In this document: positions 25,049-34,026 of the stretch, in pieces | How positions within the stretch are numbered: position 1 is the first letter of the stretch | Layout of the letters: every line of letters starts with the position of its first letter | Program-made: the position numbers and the translations under genes | Notes under the pieces: generated by a model | Told to the model about the DNA's origin: nothing | Database searches by the model: none | The model's input: the letters and a program-made list of their open reading frames with translations, nothing else | Assembly (NCBI GenBank): GCA_016188005.1 | Contig: JACPIQ010000014.1 | Coordinates: 1-64,000, forward strand | DNA: 64,000 nt | From: Candidatus Rokuibacteriota bacterium | GTDB lineage: Bacteria > Methylomirabilota > Methylomirabilia > Rokubacteriales > CSP1-6 | Direction of reading: 5' to 3'

Positions 25049-26700
25049 TACCCGCGCTTGTCCCGCAGGACGCGCCGCAGGAGCTTGCCGGTGCCGGGGC
25101 CCGCCGGGCCCGGGGCGCGCGGAAGCGCCGGAACGAACTCCACCGCGCGCGGCAGCTTGTAGACGGCCAGCCGGTCCCGGCAGAACTCGATCAGCTCCCC
25201 CGCGAGGAGCTCGCCGGGGGACGCCCCCGGCTTGAGGACCACATACGCGCATGTGTTCTGGCCGCGGACGGCGTCGGGCACGCCGATCACGGCGCAGTCA
25301 GCCACGGCCGGGTGGCGAGAGAGGGCTTCCTCGATCTCCTCGGGGCCGATGCGGTAGCCGGAGGACTTGATGAGGTCGTCCTCGCGCGAGAGGAACCGGA
25401 TGTAGCCATCCTCGTCCATCGTGACGAAGTCCCCGGCGCGGCACCAGCCGTTCCAGACGGCCTGCTCCTGCTTCTCCTGGTCCCGCCAGTACACGGTGCC
25501 CGTCGGCCCGCGGGCCATGAGTCGCCCGGGCTCGCCGGGCCGGCAGTCCGCGCCTTCCTCGCTCACCACGCGCAACTCGTATCCCGGCACCGCGGGGCCG
25601 ATGGCCCCGGGCTTCACGCGCCGGGTGACGGCCGAGGAGATGAACACGTACATCATCTCGGTGGTGCCGAGCCCCTCGTAGATCTCGTGGCCGAACGTCT
25701 CCTTCCAGGCGCGGTAGGTCTCCGCGCCCAGGGACTCCCCCCCGCCGGTGCAGACGCGCACGGACGAGAGGTCGTACTTCTGCCGCGCCTCCGGCACCTG
25801 GAGCATCTTCCGGTAGGCCGTGGGCAGGATGGAGACGATGGTGATCCGGTGCTTCTGGATCTGCTCGAACATGCCCTCGGGCGTGAAGCGCGGCAGGAGC
25901 GACGCCGCGGCGCCGAAGCGGAAGGGGATCACCGCCTGGGTCGAGTAGCCGGCGGCGAGCGACAGGGGCGCGGGCCCGCCGATCACGTCGTCGGCGGTCA
26001 CCCCCCAGCCGTGGCGGCCGAAGCCGTCCGGCACGCTGAGGGCCTCCTCCATGAAGTGGACCGTCCCCTTGGGCAGCCCCGTGGTCCCCGAGGTGAAGAG
26101 CAGGACGGAGACGGCCATGCGGTCGCGGCGCACGGGCTCGAGGCGCTCCGGGCCGCGCGCCACCAGCTCGCCATACGGGACGTAGCCCCTGGCCTTGAGG
26201 TCGGCCGCGTCCCCGCCGATCACGATGACGTGCTTCACCGTCTTGAGCTCGGCTCGCGCCGCCTCCACTTCGTCCAGGAGCGGAGCGGCAACGACCAGGG
26301 CCACGGCCTCCGTGAGCCCCGCCACGTGCGCGATCTCGGTCCGGGAGAACAGCGGCGACGTCGGCACGACCACGGCGCCGAGCTTGAGCACGGCGAAGTT
26401 TGCCACCAGCGCGGGCGGGATGGAGGGCGAGCGCAGCAGCACCCGGTCCTCCTCCTCGATTCCCAGGGCCCGGAGCGCGCCGCCGACCCTGTTGACGGAG
26501 GCCGCCAGCGCCCGGTACGTCATCGTCTGACCCTCGTAGAGGATCGCCGCGCGGTCGCCCCGCCCCTCCGCCACGTGGCGGTCCACCAGCTCCTCGGTCG
26601 AGTTGAGGAGCCGGGGGTACGTGGCGTGCTCGGGCAGCGTGTAGATGCGCTGCGGCCACAGCTCGCGGGGCGGCAGATACGACGCGGGGATCCGGCCCAT
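25048..26700 (-). CDS. AMP-dependent acyl/aryl-CoA ligase (benzoate-CoA ligase-like)
   Basis: This 550-residue adenylate-forming enzyme activates a carboxylic acid with ATP and CoA. The P-loop motif is LLFTSGTTGLPKG (about 205-217), followed by YEGLGTTEM, the hinge region with GDFVTMDEDGYIRFLSREDDLIKSSGYRIGPEEIEEAL, and the C-terminal catalytic lysine in GTGKLLRRVL. The overall sequence resembles benzoate or 2-aminobenzoate CoA ligases, which fits the neighbouring CoA-transferases, but the acid is not certain. The C-terminal loop PRAPGPAGPGTGK is slightly Pro/Gly-expanded. Confidence 0.9.
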   Translation of the reverse strand: MGRIPASYLPPRELWPQRIYTLPEHATYPRLLNSTEELVDRHVAEGRGDRAAILYEGQTMTYRALAASVNRVGGALRALGIEEEDRVLLRSPSIPPALVANFAVLKLGAVVVPTSPLFSRTEIAHVAGLTEAVALVVAAPLLDEVEAARAELKTVKHVIVIGGDAADLKARGYVPYGELVARGPERLEPVRRDRMAVSVLLFTSGTTGLPKGTVHFMEEALSVPDGFGRHGWGVTADDVIGGPAPLSLAAGYSTQAVIPFRFGAAASLLPRFTPEGMFEQIQKHRITIVSILPTAYRKMLQVPEARQKYDLSSVRVCTGGGESLGAETYRAWKETFGHEIYEGLGTTEMMYVFISSAVTRRVKPGAIGPAVPGYELRVVSEEGADCRPGEPGRLMARGPTGTVYWRDQEKQEQAVWNGWCRAGDFVTMDEDGYIRFLSREDDLIKSSGYRIGPEEIEEALSRHPAVADCAVIGVPDAVRGQNTCAYVVLKPGASPGELLAGELIEFCRDRLAVYKLPRAVEFVPALPRAPGPAGPGTGKLLRRVLRDKRG

Positions 26701-26886
26701 GGCGCCCCTAGCGCGCCTCCAGCGAGTTCCGCCCGCTCCCCGCGGGCGCGAGGCGTGCTTGGATGTACGTTGAGCGCCCGCGCCGACCGAGAACGTGGTT
26801 CGGCGAGCCGCAGCCGGAGGCGAGACGAGCGGATATGGAGATCAGGCGAGCGTGAGCGAGCCAGGGCGAAGTCAGTTGGCCCGGCA

Positions 26887-27243
26887 CTAGTCGAGGTCGC
26901 CCTTGCGCTGGATCTTCCCGCTGACATGCTCCCCCGTGATGACCCAGTCGCCGCCGCAGCCTTCCTCGAAGACGTCGGCCGCGCGGCGGTACGCGCTGCC
27001 GAAGGTGAGCACCAGGAGCCCGATGGTGCCGGCGGTGCCGAGGGTGCAGATGATCGCCTTGCCCGGCACGTAAAACACGTTCATCAGGGCGGCCCCCGTC
27101 TTCTGGGCGTCGCTGGGCTCGGCGCCGGCCGGCGCCTGCTGAGCCAGCGCGGGCCACGAGGCAAACGGCCCGGCCAGGAGAATGACGAAGGCCAGCCCGG
27201 CGGCCATCCAGCGGAGCGTCCTCGCATAGCGCCAAGTGTGCAT
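26887..27243 (-). CDS. Small exported/membrane protein of unknown function
   Basis: The 118-residue product has an N-terminal signal sequence (cleavage near ALAQQ), a second hydrophobic segment KAIICTLGTAGTIGLLVLTFG and a conserved-looking tail YRRAADVFEEGCGGDWVITGEHV. I recall similar small proteins with an NVFYVPGKA motif in uncultured Rokubacteria/NC10-type genomes but no known function. The ATG at 27243 has AGGAGG 9 bases upstream. About 185 noncoding bases separate it from the ligase; they contain short GCGAG-rich runs but no gene. Confidence 0.75.
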   Translation of the reverse strand: MHTWRYARTLRWMAAGLAFVILLAGPFASWPALAQQAPAGAEPSDAQKTGAALMNVFYVPGKAIICTLGTAGTIGLLVLTFGSAYRRAADVFEEGCGGDWVITGEHVSGKIQRKGDLD

Positions 27244-27276
27244 GGTCGTGCCTCCTGTCTCCAGTGGCGTCATCGC

Positions 27277-28593
27277 CTAGATCGCGCCAGCGGCGCGCAG
27301 GGTCTGCAGGTCGCCCTTGCCCAGGCCCAGGTACTTGAGGTAGATGAGCTCGTTGTCCGCGCCCACCGGCCGGCAGGCCCACTTGATACGGGGCGGCGTC
27401 CGCGACAGCTTCCACGGCGGCGCCTGCAGGAGCAGCTCCCCGTAGTCGGGATCCTCCACCGTCCGGAGCACGCCGCGCTCTCTCCAGTGAGCCTCCCCGA
27501 GCACGTCCTGCGGCCGGTTGAGCCGCGCCGTGGCCACGGTCCCCGGGCCGCGCTTGTGGGTCATGTAGTCCTGGAAGCGGGTCAGGATCTCGTCCGCCGT
27601 CAGGTCGGCGGACCAGCGCTCCAGCTCCTGGTGGAGCTCCCGGGCCTTCAGGATCCGGTCGCGGGTGGTGGCGAAGCGCTCCTTCAGGTCGGGGCGCTCC
27701 ATGATGTTGGTGAGGCCCGCGAAGTTGATGTCGGAGAAGCCCGCCACGAAGGCGTAGGAGTCGCGGGTCTTGACGAGCGTGTACGGGAAGACCTGGATGT
27801 GCAGGTCTCCCACTCGCTCGTGGATGCGCTGGTAGGCGTGGTACCAGAGCACGCCCACGTCGGAGAGGCGCATCTCGGCCTCCCCGGGGGCGAGGTCGAT
27901 GAGCTGCCCCCGACCGCTCGCGACGCGCCAGTGCAGGGCCGCCAGCGCCGCCAGCACCCCGAAGGCCCCTCCCACGTACCAGGCCGCCCAGTTGCCCTGC
28001 CGGGTGGGTACCGAGGACTCGGCGGGCCCCGAGCCCTCGGCTTCCCCGGTCACGTAGGGCACGCCCGACATCGCCTGGTCGGTGATGTCGTAGTCCGGCA
28101 TCGCCCGGGCCGCGCGCGGGCCGAACTGGCCGTGGGTGGAGACGGCGAGGTAGATCAGCCGGGGGTTCAGGACCGAGAGCTGGCGGTAGCCGACCCCCCA
28201 GGTGTCCATCTGGCCGGGCAGCTCGCTCTCGATCACGATGTCCATGTGGCGCGCCAGGCGGGCCAGCAGGAGCCGCCCCTGCTCGCTGCGGAGATCGAGC
28301 GTGATGTGCCGCTTGTTCCGCGCCTCCACGAGGTAGGCGAGCCCCGTGCCGCGGTGCTGCACCCCGCCCGGAGAGAAGAGGCGCGCCACGTCGCCCGCCG
28401 GCGGCTCCACGCGGATGACCTCGGCGCCGAACTCGGCCAGGATGGACGAGGCGAAGAGGGCGGCGAAGTTGCCGCTGGAGCAATCGAGGACACGGAGATC
28501 GTCGAGGGCCTCAGGCTTCTCGTGGGCGCGGGCGGGATCCGTGATCTCCCTGGCGAACTGGGGCCACGTCGTGGCGCGGGCGGCGTCGGTCAT
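27277..28593 (-). CDS. Family III CoA-transferase (CaiB/BaiF), second of a coupled pair
   Basis: The 438-residue enzyme has the CaiB/BaiF fold: LRVLDCSSGNFAALFASSILAEFGAEVIRVEPP, then DYDITDQAMSG with the probable catalytic Asp (about residue 185), and TGEAEGSG. It would move CoA between acids, such as succinate and an aromatic or dicarboxylic acid. It is paired with the upstream CoA-transferase through an ATGA overlap, and both end with a TPPRIKWA..PVG-like motif, so they may form a heterodimer like the BbsEF benzylsuccinate CoA-transferase. The start is the ATG at 28593; a longer frame upstream runs antisense-like into the neighbour and is rejected. Confidence 0.9.
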   Translation of the reverse strand: MTDAARATTWPQFAREITDPARAHEKPEALDDLRVLDCSSGNFAALFASSILAEFGAEVIRVEPPAGDVARLFSPGGVQHRGTGLAYLVEARNKRHITLDLRSEQGRLLLARLARHMDIVIESELPGQMDTWGVGYRQLSVLNPRLIYLAVSTHGQFGPRAARAMPDYDITDQAMSGVPYVTGEAEGSGPAESSVPTRQGNWAAWYVGGAFGVLAALAALHWRVASGRGQLIDLAPGEAEMRLSDVGVLWYHAYQRIHERVGDLHIQVFPYTLVKTRDSYAFVAGFSDINFAGLTNIMERPDLKERFATTRDRILKARELHQELERWSADLTADEILTRFQDYMTHKRGPGTVATARLNRPQDVLGEAHWRERGVLRTVEDPDYGELLLQAPPWKLSRTPPRIKWACRPVGADNELIYLKYLGLGKGDLQTLRAAGAI

Positions 28594-29930
28594 ATCCGGG
28601 GCCCTCCCGTCCACTCGGCGGGCGGCCGGGCGCCGTTCCGGTCGGCCCACTGTCCGATGACCTTCCGTTCCTGGAGCGCCGCGATGGCTGACGGCGATAG
28701 CCCCAGCAGGCGGGTCAGCACGTCCTGATTGTGCCAGCCCACCGGCTTGGCCGCCCACTTGATCCGCGCCGGGGTCTCCGAGAGCTTGGCCGCCGGCCCC
28801 TGCTCCACCAGCTTGCCGTACAGCGGGTCCTCGTACTCCCAGACCGAGCCCCGGGCACGCAGGTGGTCATCCTCGAACTTGTCCCGGGCAGTGGCGACAC
28901 GGACGGCGGCGAAGCCGTGCCGGGCCCCGGCGGCCTCCACCTCGGCGCGGGCGAGCTTGCCCGCCCAGCCGCGGATGCGGTCGAGCAGCGCCGTCATGTG
29001 CTCGGGCTTCTGCCGCTCGGGCAGCGTGGCGTAGCGCGGGTCGGCCGCCAGGCCGGGCTCGCCCATGGCCTGGCACAGTCCCTTGAACTCCGCATCACGC
29101 GCCGCCGCCACCGCCACGTACCCGTCGCGGGTGGAGAAGATGTCGGCCGGCACCAGCGCCTCGTCGCGGTTGCCCGCCGGCCCCCGATCCTGCCCGGTGA
29201 GACCGTGTCGCACCCAGGTCCAGTCCAGCGTCCGGATGAGCCCCTCGCTCTGCGCGAAGTCGACGAACTGCCCCTCGCCCGTCCGGTCCCGGTGATGGAG
29301 GGCGGCCAGCGCCGCCGTGGCGCCCATGAGCCCCCCGAACCAGTCGCCGATGAACATGCCGCAGAGGATGGGGGGGCGCCCGGGGAAGCCCGTGATGCCG
29401 ATCATGCCGGAGACGGTCTGGGCCACGGCGTCGTAGGAGGCGCGCCCCTGGGAGAACGGGCCCCACTGGCCGAAGCCCGAATCGGCGACGTAGATGAGCC
29501 GCGGGTCGATCTCGCGCATCTGCCGGTAGCCCACCCCCCACTTGTCCAGCGTCCCCGCGCGGAAGTTCTCCACCAGGATGTCCGACTTGGCGGCGAGCTG
29601 CCTGAAGAGCGCCTTGCCCTCCTCCGCGTGCAGGTCGATGCCGATGTGGTACTTGGAGTGGTTCTCGGGGAAGAAGCCGATGGAGGCGTTCTGCCAGTAC
29701 ATGGCCTCCGGGGTCACGTAGCGCATGGTGTCGCCGCCAGGCGGCAGCTCCACCTTGACGACCTCCGCGCCCAGCTCGCCCAGGAAGTCGGCAGTGGTGG
29801 GGCCCAGGACCAGCGTCGTCAGCTCGAGCACCCGGATCCCGCGCAGGGCCTCGGGCTTGTCGAAGATCCTGGCGCGGTCGAAGAGGGCCGCCGTCCACTG
29901 GAAGTAATCCTGGGCCTGCCGTTCCGTCAT
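28590..29930 (-). CDS. Family III CoA-transferase (CaiB/BaiF), first of a coupled pair
   Basis: This is a 446-residue CaiB/BaiF enzyme. It starts with a polar extension (MTERQAQDYFQWTAALFDRA) before IRVLELTTLVLGPTTADFLGELGAEVVKVE. The catalytic Asp lies in SYDAVAQTVSG, followed by IGITGFPGRPP. The ATG at 29930 has GGGAGGAG 5 nt upstream. A divergent promoter region separates it from the liv operon at 30186. It is probably the first gene of a minus-strand operon continuing through the second CoA-transferase to the small exported protein and ligase. Confidence 0.9.
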   Translation of the reverse strand: MTERQAQDYFQWTAALFDRARIFDKPEALRGIRVLELTTLVLGPTTADFLGELGAEVVKVELPPGGDTMRYVTPEAMYWQNASIGFFPENHSKYHIGIDLHAEEGKALFRQLAAKSDILVENFRAGTLDKWGVGYRQMREIDPRLIYVADSGFGQWGPFSQGRASYDAVAQTVSGMIGITGFPGRPPILCGMFIGDWFGGLMGATAALAALHHRDRTGEGQFVDFAQSEGLIRTLDWTWVRHGLTGQDRGPAGNRDEALVPADIFSTRDGYVAVAAARDAEFKGLCQAMGEPGLAADPRYATLPERQKPEHMTALLDRIRGWAGKLARAEVEAAGARHGFAAVRVATARDKFEDDHLRARGSVWEYEDPLYGKLVEQGPAAKLSETPARIKWAAKPVGWHNQDVLTRLLGLSPSAIAALQERKVIGQWADRNGARPPAEWTGGPRI

Positions 29931-30007
29931 CGGTGCTCCTCCCCTCGGCGTCCGGGATCTCTCGGTGGGTCGGGTCATGTCGGGCCCGACAGGCACGCGC
30001 AGGAGCC

Positions 30008-30037
30008 ACTATAGCAGGGGAAATGCCGCGCTTTCAA
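30008..30037 (-). promoter_or_regulatory. Promoter of the CoA-transferase operon
   Basis: On the minus strand TTGAAA (30037-30032) and TATAGT (30013-30008) are 18 bases apart, 78 bases upstream of the ATG at 29930. It is divergent from the promoter at 30065. Confidence 0.65.
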
Positions 30038-30064
30038 CGGTTTCGGGCCAGCCAAGATGCCCGG

Positions 30065-30093
30065 TTGCCGCTGCGGACCTTTTGGACTATGAT
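30065..30093 (+). promoter_or_regulatory. Promoter of the large liv cluster
   Basis: TTGCCG at 30065-30070 and TATGAT at 30088-30093 are 17 bases apart, about 90 bases before the binding-protein ATG. The 27 bases between the two divergent promoters could hold a shared operator, but no clear palindrome is seen. Confidence 0.6.
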
Positions 30094-30185
30094 CCCGCCA
30101 CCACCGGGCCGGGACCCGAGCCCCCCGCGACGGCCCCGTGGGCCCGACCGGCAGCGCATGCTCGCACCGACAGGGAGGTGCCCCA

Positions 30186-31400
30186 ATGACGCATCCCCGT
30201 AGACACCTGGTGTCCATCCTCGTGCTCGCGGCCTTCGCCTCCGCTCTCGCGTGGTTCCCCGCCGCCCCGGCCCTGGGGCAGGAGCGCACCGTCAAGATCG
30301 CCGGCCTGGGCGCCATGAGCGGCGTCATCCGCGGCTTCGGCATCAACTCCAAGGCCGTGTTCGACATGACCGTGGACGAGCTCAACAAGGCCGGAGGCAT
30401 CAAGCTCGCCGACGGCAGCAAGGCCCGGATCGTCACCACGTTCGTCGACGAGCGGTGCAACGCCGAGGAGGGCATCTCGGTGGTCCGCAAGCTCGCCAGC
30501 GAGGACTGGCTGGTGGTCATCGGTCCGACCTGCTCCAACGTGGCGGAGCCACTCTTCGGGATCCTCCAGCAGAAGGTCGGGGCGGCGGGAGACTCGGGGC
30601 TGCAGTTCCCGATCTTCACGGACACCGCGATCAAGCCCGGCCTGGCCAAGATCTCGGAGTGGGCCTTCCGCAACGTGCCCCACGAGCCCACCATGTACAA
30701 CCACCTCTTCAAGTGGCTCAAGGAGAAGCACCCCGACGTCAGGACCATGGCGGGGGGCGTGGAGAGCGACTTCGCCCACTCCAACTCCAACGCGGGCACC
30801 ATGGAGGCCGCCGCCAAGGCCGCGGGCCTCGAGCTGCTGGGCTGGGAGAAGTGGCTCCTCACCGACACCGAGTTCTCGACCCAGGTGGGCAAGTGGCGGC
30901 GATCGAAGCCCGACCTGATCGCCATCTCCTCGCACCCCTTCACCCTCTGCGGCACGCTGCGCGAGATGAAGCGCCAGGGGGTCAAGCCGAAGGTGCTCGT
31001 GGGCCTCACCTCCTCGGCGACGCTGGAGACCATGGTGGGCTGCGGCCCCGAGGCCGAGGGGCTCATCATCCCCACGGGCTTCGCGCCTGTCACGCCGGAG
31101 GCGAAGCGGGTCGCCAAGGTCGTCACCGAGCGATACAAGGGCAACGTGGACATCCACTCGGCCGCGGTGTTCGAGAACCTGCAGGTCCTCAAGCGGGTCA
31201 TCGAGACCTCCGGCGTCGAGGCCAAGCCCGGCACGGTGGCCCAGGACCGCCGCCGCATCCGCGATGGCCTCGCCAAGATCAAGGAGTTCGACGGGCTGCT
31301 CGGAAAGGTGAAGCGGCTGGATGACCGGGAGTCCCAGAAACCGTACGTCTTCGCCGTCGCGAAGACCTCGGACTGGGCCGTCCTCCACGACCCCAGGTAG
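30186..31400 (+). CDS. Branched-chain amino acid-type ABC transporter substrate-binding protein
   Basis: The 404-residue exported protein has a Sec signal (cleavage near ALGQE) and a LivK-type binding fold starting TVKIAGLGAMSG, with VDELNKAGGIKLADG, FVDERCNAEEGISVVRKL and GPTCSNVAEP. It recognises an amino acid or other small carboxylate for the permeases downstream. GGGAGGTG precedes the ATG by about 7 bases. It is the only binding protein for two sets of liv permease genes in this cluster. Confidence 0.9.
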   Translation: MTHPRRHLVSILVLAAFASALAWFPAAPALGQERTVKIAGLGAMSGVIRGFGINSKAVFDMTVDELNKAGGIKLADGSKARIVTTFVDERCNAEEGISVVRKLASEDWLVVIGPTCSNVAEPLFGILQQKVGAAGDSGLQFPIFTDTAIKPGLAKISEWAFRNVPHEPTMYNHLFKWLKEKHPDVRTMAGGVESDFAHSNSNAGTMEAAAKAAGLELLGWEKWLLTDTEFSTQVGKWRRSKPDLIAISSHPFTLCGTLREMKRQGVKPKVLVGLTSSATLETMVGCGPEAEGLIIPTGFAPVTPEAKRVAKVVTERYKGNVDIHSAAVFENLQVLKRVIETSGVEAKPGTVAQDRRRIRDGLAKIKEFDGLLGKVKRLDDRESQKPYVFAVAKTSDWAVLHDPR

Positions 31401-31426
31401 GCAGCGAGACCCCGGCCGGCGGCGCA

Positions 31427-31457
31427 CGCGCCCCTCCCCGCGCGGGTGAGGGGCGCG
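31427..31457 (+). other. Stem-loop between binding-protein gene and livH
   Basis: CGCGCCCCTC (31427-31436) and GAGGGGCGCG (31448-31457) form a 10-bp perfect stem with an 11-base loop. There is no T-run. Its position matches that of the dctP-dctQ stem-loop at 11526. Confidence 0.6.
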
Positions 31458-31480
31458 GCGCCGCCCCCCGCCGCCCCTCC

Positions 31481-32365
31481 ATGACCGACCTCGCCCTGGA
31501 CATCGTCCAGCAGATCCTCAACGGCTTCCTCTTCGGCTCGTCCTACGCGCTGGTCGGGATCGGCTTCACCATGATCTTCGGCGTCATGGACAAGCTCAAC
31601 CTGGCCTTCGGCGTCACCGCGCTGGGGGGCGCCTACGTGGCGCTGGGCGTGTTCCACCTCAGCCGGGGCCCGTTCGTCCTCGTCTTCCTCACGGCCGTCG
31701 TCGCCAGCGGGCTCATCGGCCTCGTGGTGGAGGTGACGTGCTTCCGCTGGATGCCCCGCGACTATCCGCTCGCCCCGCTCATGGCGACGATGGGCATGCT
31801 CTTCTTCATCGACGAGGTGGTCTCCCACGCCACCCACGGCCGCCCCATGGCCTTTCCGGCGCCCATGGGGACCGCGATGCTGGAGGTGGGGCCATGGCTC
31901 CTGCGCGGCGATCTGGGCTTCATGTTCCTGGTGGCGCTGGCGGTCATGGGGCTCCTCTGGCTGCTCGTGTACCGGACGCGGCTGGGATTGGCCACGCGCG
32001 CGGTATCCCAGCAGCCGGTGGCGGCCCAGCTCTGCGGCATCGCGCTCCGGCGCGTGAACGCCTCGGTGTTCGTCCTGACCGGCATGATCGGGGGCGTGGC
32101 CGGGGCGCTCATCGGCTCGGCGGTGGGAAACCTCTCGCCGCTGCTCTCGCTCCCCCTCACCGTCAAGGGGCTCGTCACCGCGGTGCTCGGGGGGCTCGGC
32201 TCCATCCCCGGCGCCATCGTCGGGGGGCTCCTCCTCGGCGTCGTCGAGTACCAGGCGCTCTACTTCTTCGGCATCGGCTACCGGGACATGATCACCTACT
32301 TGATGCTCTTCGCCTTCCTGGTCTTCCGGCCGGGGGGCCTCCTCGGCCAGCGCGCGGGAGGCTGA
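31481..32365 (+). CDS. livH: Branched-chain amino acid ABC transporter permease LivH (first copy of cluster)
   Basis: The 294-residue LivH-type permease has about eight membrane segments and the motifs LFGSSYALVGIGFTMIFGVMDKLNLAFG and LTVKGLVTAVLGGLGSIPGAIVGGLLLG. It partners with the LivM at 32373. The usual LNLAHG motif reads LNLAFG here, as it also does in the second copy at 34754, which suggests the two livH copies are related to each other more than to the livH at 16859. Confidence 0.92.
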   Translation: MTDLALDIVQQILNGFLFGSSYALVGIGFTMIFGVMDKLNLAFGVTALGGAYVALGVFHLSRGPFVLVFLTAVVASGLIGLVVEVTCFRWMPRDYPLAPLMATMGMLFFIDEVVSHATHGRPMAFPAPMGTAMLEVGPWLLRGDLGFMFLVALAVMGLLWLLVYRTRLGLATRAVSQQPVAAQLCGIALRRVNASVFVLTGMIGGVAGALIGSAVGNLSPLLSLPLTVKGLVTAVLGGLGSIPGAIVGGLLLGVVEYQALYFFGIGYRDMITYLMLFAFLVFRPGGLLGQRAGG

Positions 32366-32372
32366 GGGCGCC

Positions 32373-33287
32373 GTGGAGTTCTACCAGAGCCTGCTCACGC
32401 TCTTCGGCTTCCGCATCCTGCTGGGGCTCAGCGCCTACGTCGTGATCCTGACCGGCCAGATCTCCATGGCCCAGGCCGGCTTCTACGCCGCGGGGGCCTA
32501 CGCGGCGGGCGCGGCCTCGGCCATGTGGGGGTGGCCGCTCCTGCCGTCCATCCTGCTCGGGGGGCTGGTGGGGGGCGTGCTCGGCTTCCTGGTGGGGTTC
32601 CCGGCGCTGCGGGTGCGAGGGCTCTTCCTCGTCATCGCCACCCTGGCCTTCACCGAGATCGTCCGCATGGCGTTCCTCAACCTCAAGTACACGATCCGGG
32701 TGGGGGAGCGCACCATCGGGCCGGCGGGCGCCGAGGGGTTCCGGGGTATCACCTACTACTACCAGCACGGCTGGGCCCCGTGGCACATCCTGCTCTTCAC
32801 CTGGGCCTTCGTCCTCGCCGCGCTGCTGGCGTTCTGGGCCATTGACCGCTCGCGCGCGGGCGCCGTCCTGCGCGCCGTGGGCGAGGACGAGCTGGCCGCG
32901 GCCAGCGTCGGGATCAACCTCACCGGAGCGAAGGTCGCCGCCATGACCGCCGGCGGACTCGTGGCCGGCCTGGCAGGCGGGCTCTACGCCCACTACGCCA
33001 CGTATGTCTCGCAGGAGGACTTCGGCGCCCTGCTGGCCGCCTTCGCCATCGCCTACCCGCTGGTGGGCGGGACCGGGAGCGTCCTGGGCCCCGTGGCGGG
33101 CGTGCTCTTCTTCTCCCTCCTCATCGACGGCCTGCGCTTCCTCGGCGACTGGCGCAACCTCCTCTTCGGCGCGCTGATCATCCTCATGATGAACCTGCGC
33201 CCCCACGGCATCGTCGACGTCGGCCTCGTCCGCCGGGCTGCCCGGCTCCTGCGTGCCCCGCGGCGCCCCGCCCATGCTGGCCCTTGA
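32373..33287 (+). CDS. livM: Branched-chain amino acid ABC transporter permease LivM (first copy of cluster)
   Basis: This 304-residue permease starts at GTG 32373, seven bases after livH. Motifs are LGLSAYVVILTGQISMAQAGFYAAGAYAAG, FPALRVRGLFLVIATLAFTEIVR and AVGEDELAAASVGINLTGAKV. The N-terminal hydrophobic segment typical of LivM is shortened. Its end overlaps the livG start. Confidence 0.92.
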   Translation: MEFYQSLLTLFGFRILLGLSAYVVILTGQISMAQAGFYAAGAYAAGAASAMWGWPLLPSILLGGLVGGVLGFLVGFPALRVRGLFLVIATLAFTEIVRMAFLNLKYTIRVGERTIGPAGAEGFRGITYYYQHGWAPWHILLFTWAFVLAALLAFWAIDRSRAGAVLRAVGEDELAAASVGINLTGAKVAAMTAGGLVAGLAGGLYAHYATYVSQEDFGALLAAFAIAYPLVGGTGSVLGPVAGVLFFSLLIDGLRFLGDWRNLLFGALIILMMNLRPHGIVDVGLVRRAARLLRAPRRPAHAGP

Positions 33288-34023
33288 GCGGCTGAGCAAG
33301 AACTTCGGCGGCGTCCGCGCGGTCCAGGCCGTGGACCTTCGGGTGGAGCCACAGCAGATCCTCGGGCTCATCGGGCCCAACGGTTCGGGCAAGAGCACGG
33401 TGGTCAACCTGGTCACGGGCGTCTTCGCGCCCACCGAGGGGCGGATCCGGTTGCGGGACCGGGACATCGCCGGGTGGCCACCACATCGCGTGGTCGCCGC
33501 GGGCATCGCCCGGACCTTCCAGAACATCCGCCTCTTCGGCAACCTGACCGTGTGGCAGAACCTGTGGGTGGCTCAGAACGCCCACGCGCAGCGCGCCGGC
33601 GGGCTCCTCCGCCGCTGGCTGGGCGTGGATCGCTCCCGCATGAGGCAGATCGAGGCCACGCTGGACTTCTGCCGGCTCGGCGACAGGCGCGACGAGCTGG
33701 CGCGCAACCTCGCCTTCGGCGAGCAGCGCCGGCTCGAGCTGGCGCGCGCCCTGGCGGCGGAGCCGGATCTCCTCCTGCTCGACGAGCCCGCCGCGGGGAT
33801 GAACGCCGCCGAGATCGACGACCTGCGGGAGCGGATCCTGGGGCTGAGACGGCGCGGCACGACGGTGGTCCTCATCGAGCACCACATGGAGCTGGTCATG
33901 GCGGTGGCGGACCGCGTGGCGGTGCTCAACTTCGGCGAGAAGATCGCCGAGGGCACGCCGGCCGTGGTCCAGGACGACGGACGGGTGCGCGAGGCCTACC
34001 TCGGCACGGGACGGACGGGCTGA
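33274..34023 (+). CDS. livG: Branched-chain amino acid ABC transporter ATP-binding protein LivG (first copy of cluster)
   Basis: The 249-residue ATPase has Walker A GPNGSGKSTV, FQNIRLFGNLTV, signature LAFGEQRRLELARALA, Walker B LLLLDEPAAGMN and H-loop VLIEHHMELVM, all canonical for LivG. I use ATG 33274 (LALERLSKNFGG); an earlier GTG at 33253 would add seven residues. Both starts lie inside the livM end, consistent with coupled translation. Confidence 0.93.
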   Translation: MLALERLSKNFGGVRAVQAVDLRVEPQQILGLIGPNGSGKSTVVNLVTGVFAPTEGRIRLRDRDIAGWPPHRVVAAGIARTFQNIRLFGNLTVWQNLWVAQNAHAQRAGGLLRRWLGVDRSRMRQIEATLDFCRLGDRRDELARNLAFGEQRRLELARALAAEPDLLLLDEPAAGMNAAEIDDLRERILGLRRRGTTVVLIEHHMELVMAVADRVAVLNFGEKIAEGTPAVVQDDGRVREAYLGTGRTG

Positions 34024-34026
34024 GCC

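Noticed and set aside
26820-26832. GCGAGACGAGCGG run similar to one near 37736 as a dispersed repeat
   Set aside because: The second copy differs by a 3-base insertion and such GCGAG runs are expected by composition; too short to support a repeat family.
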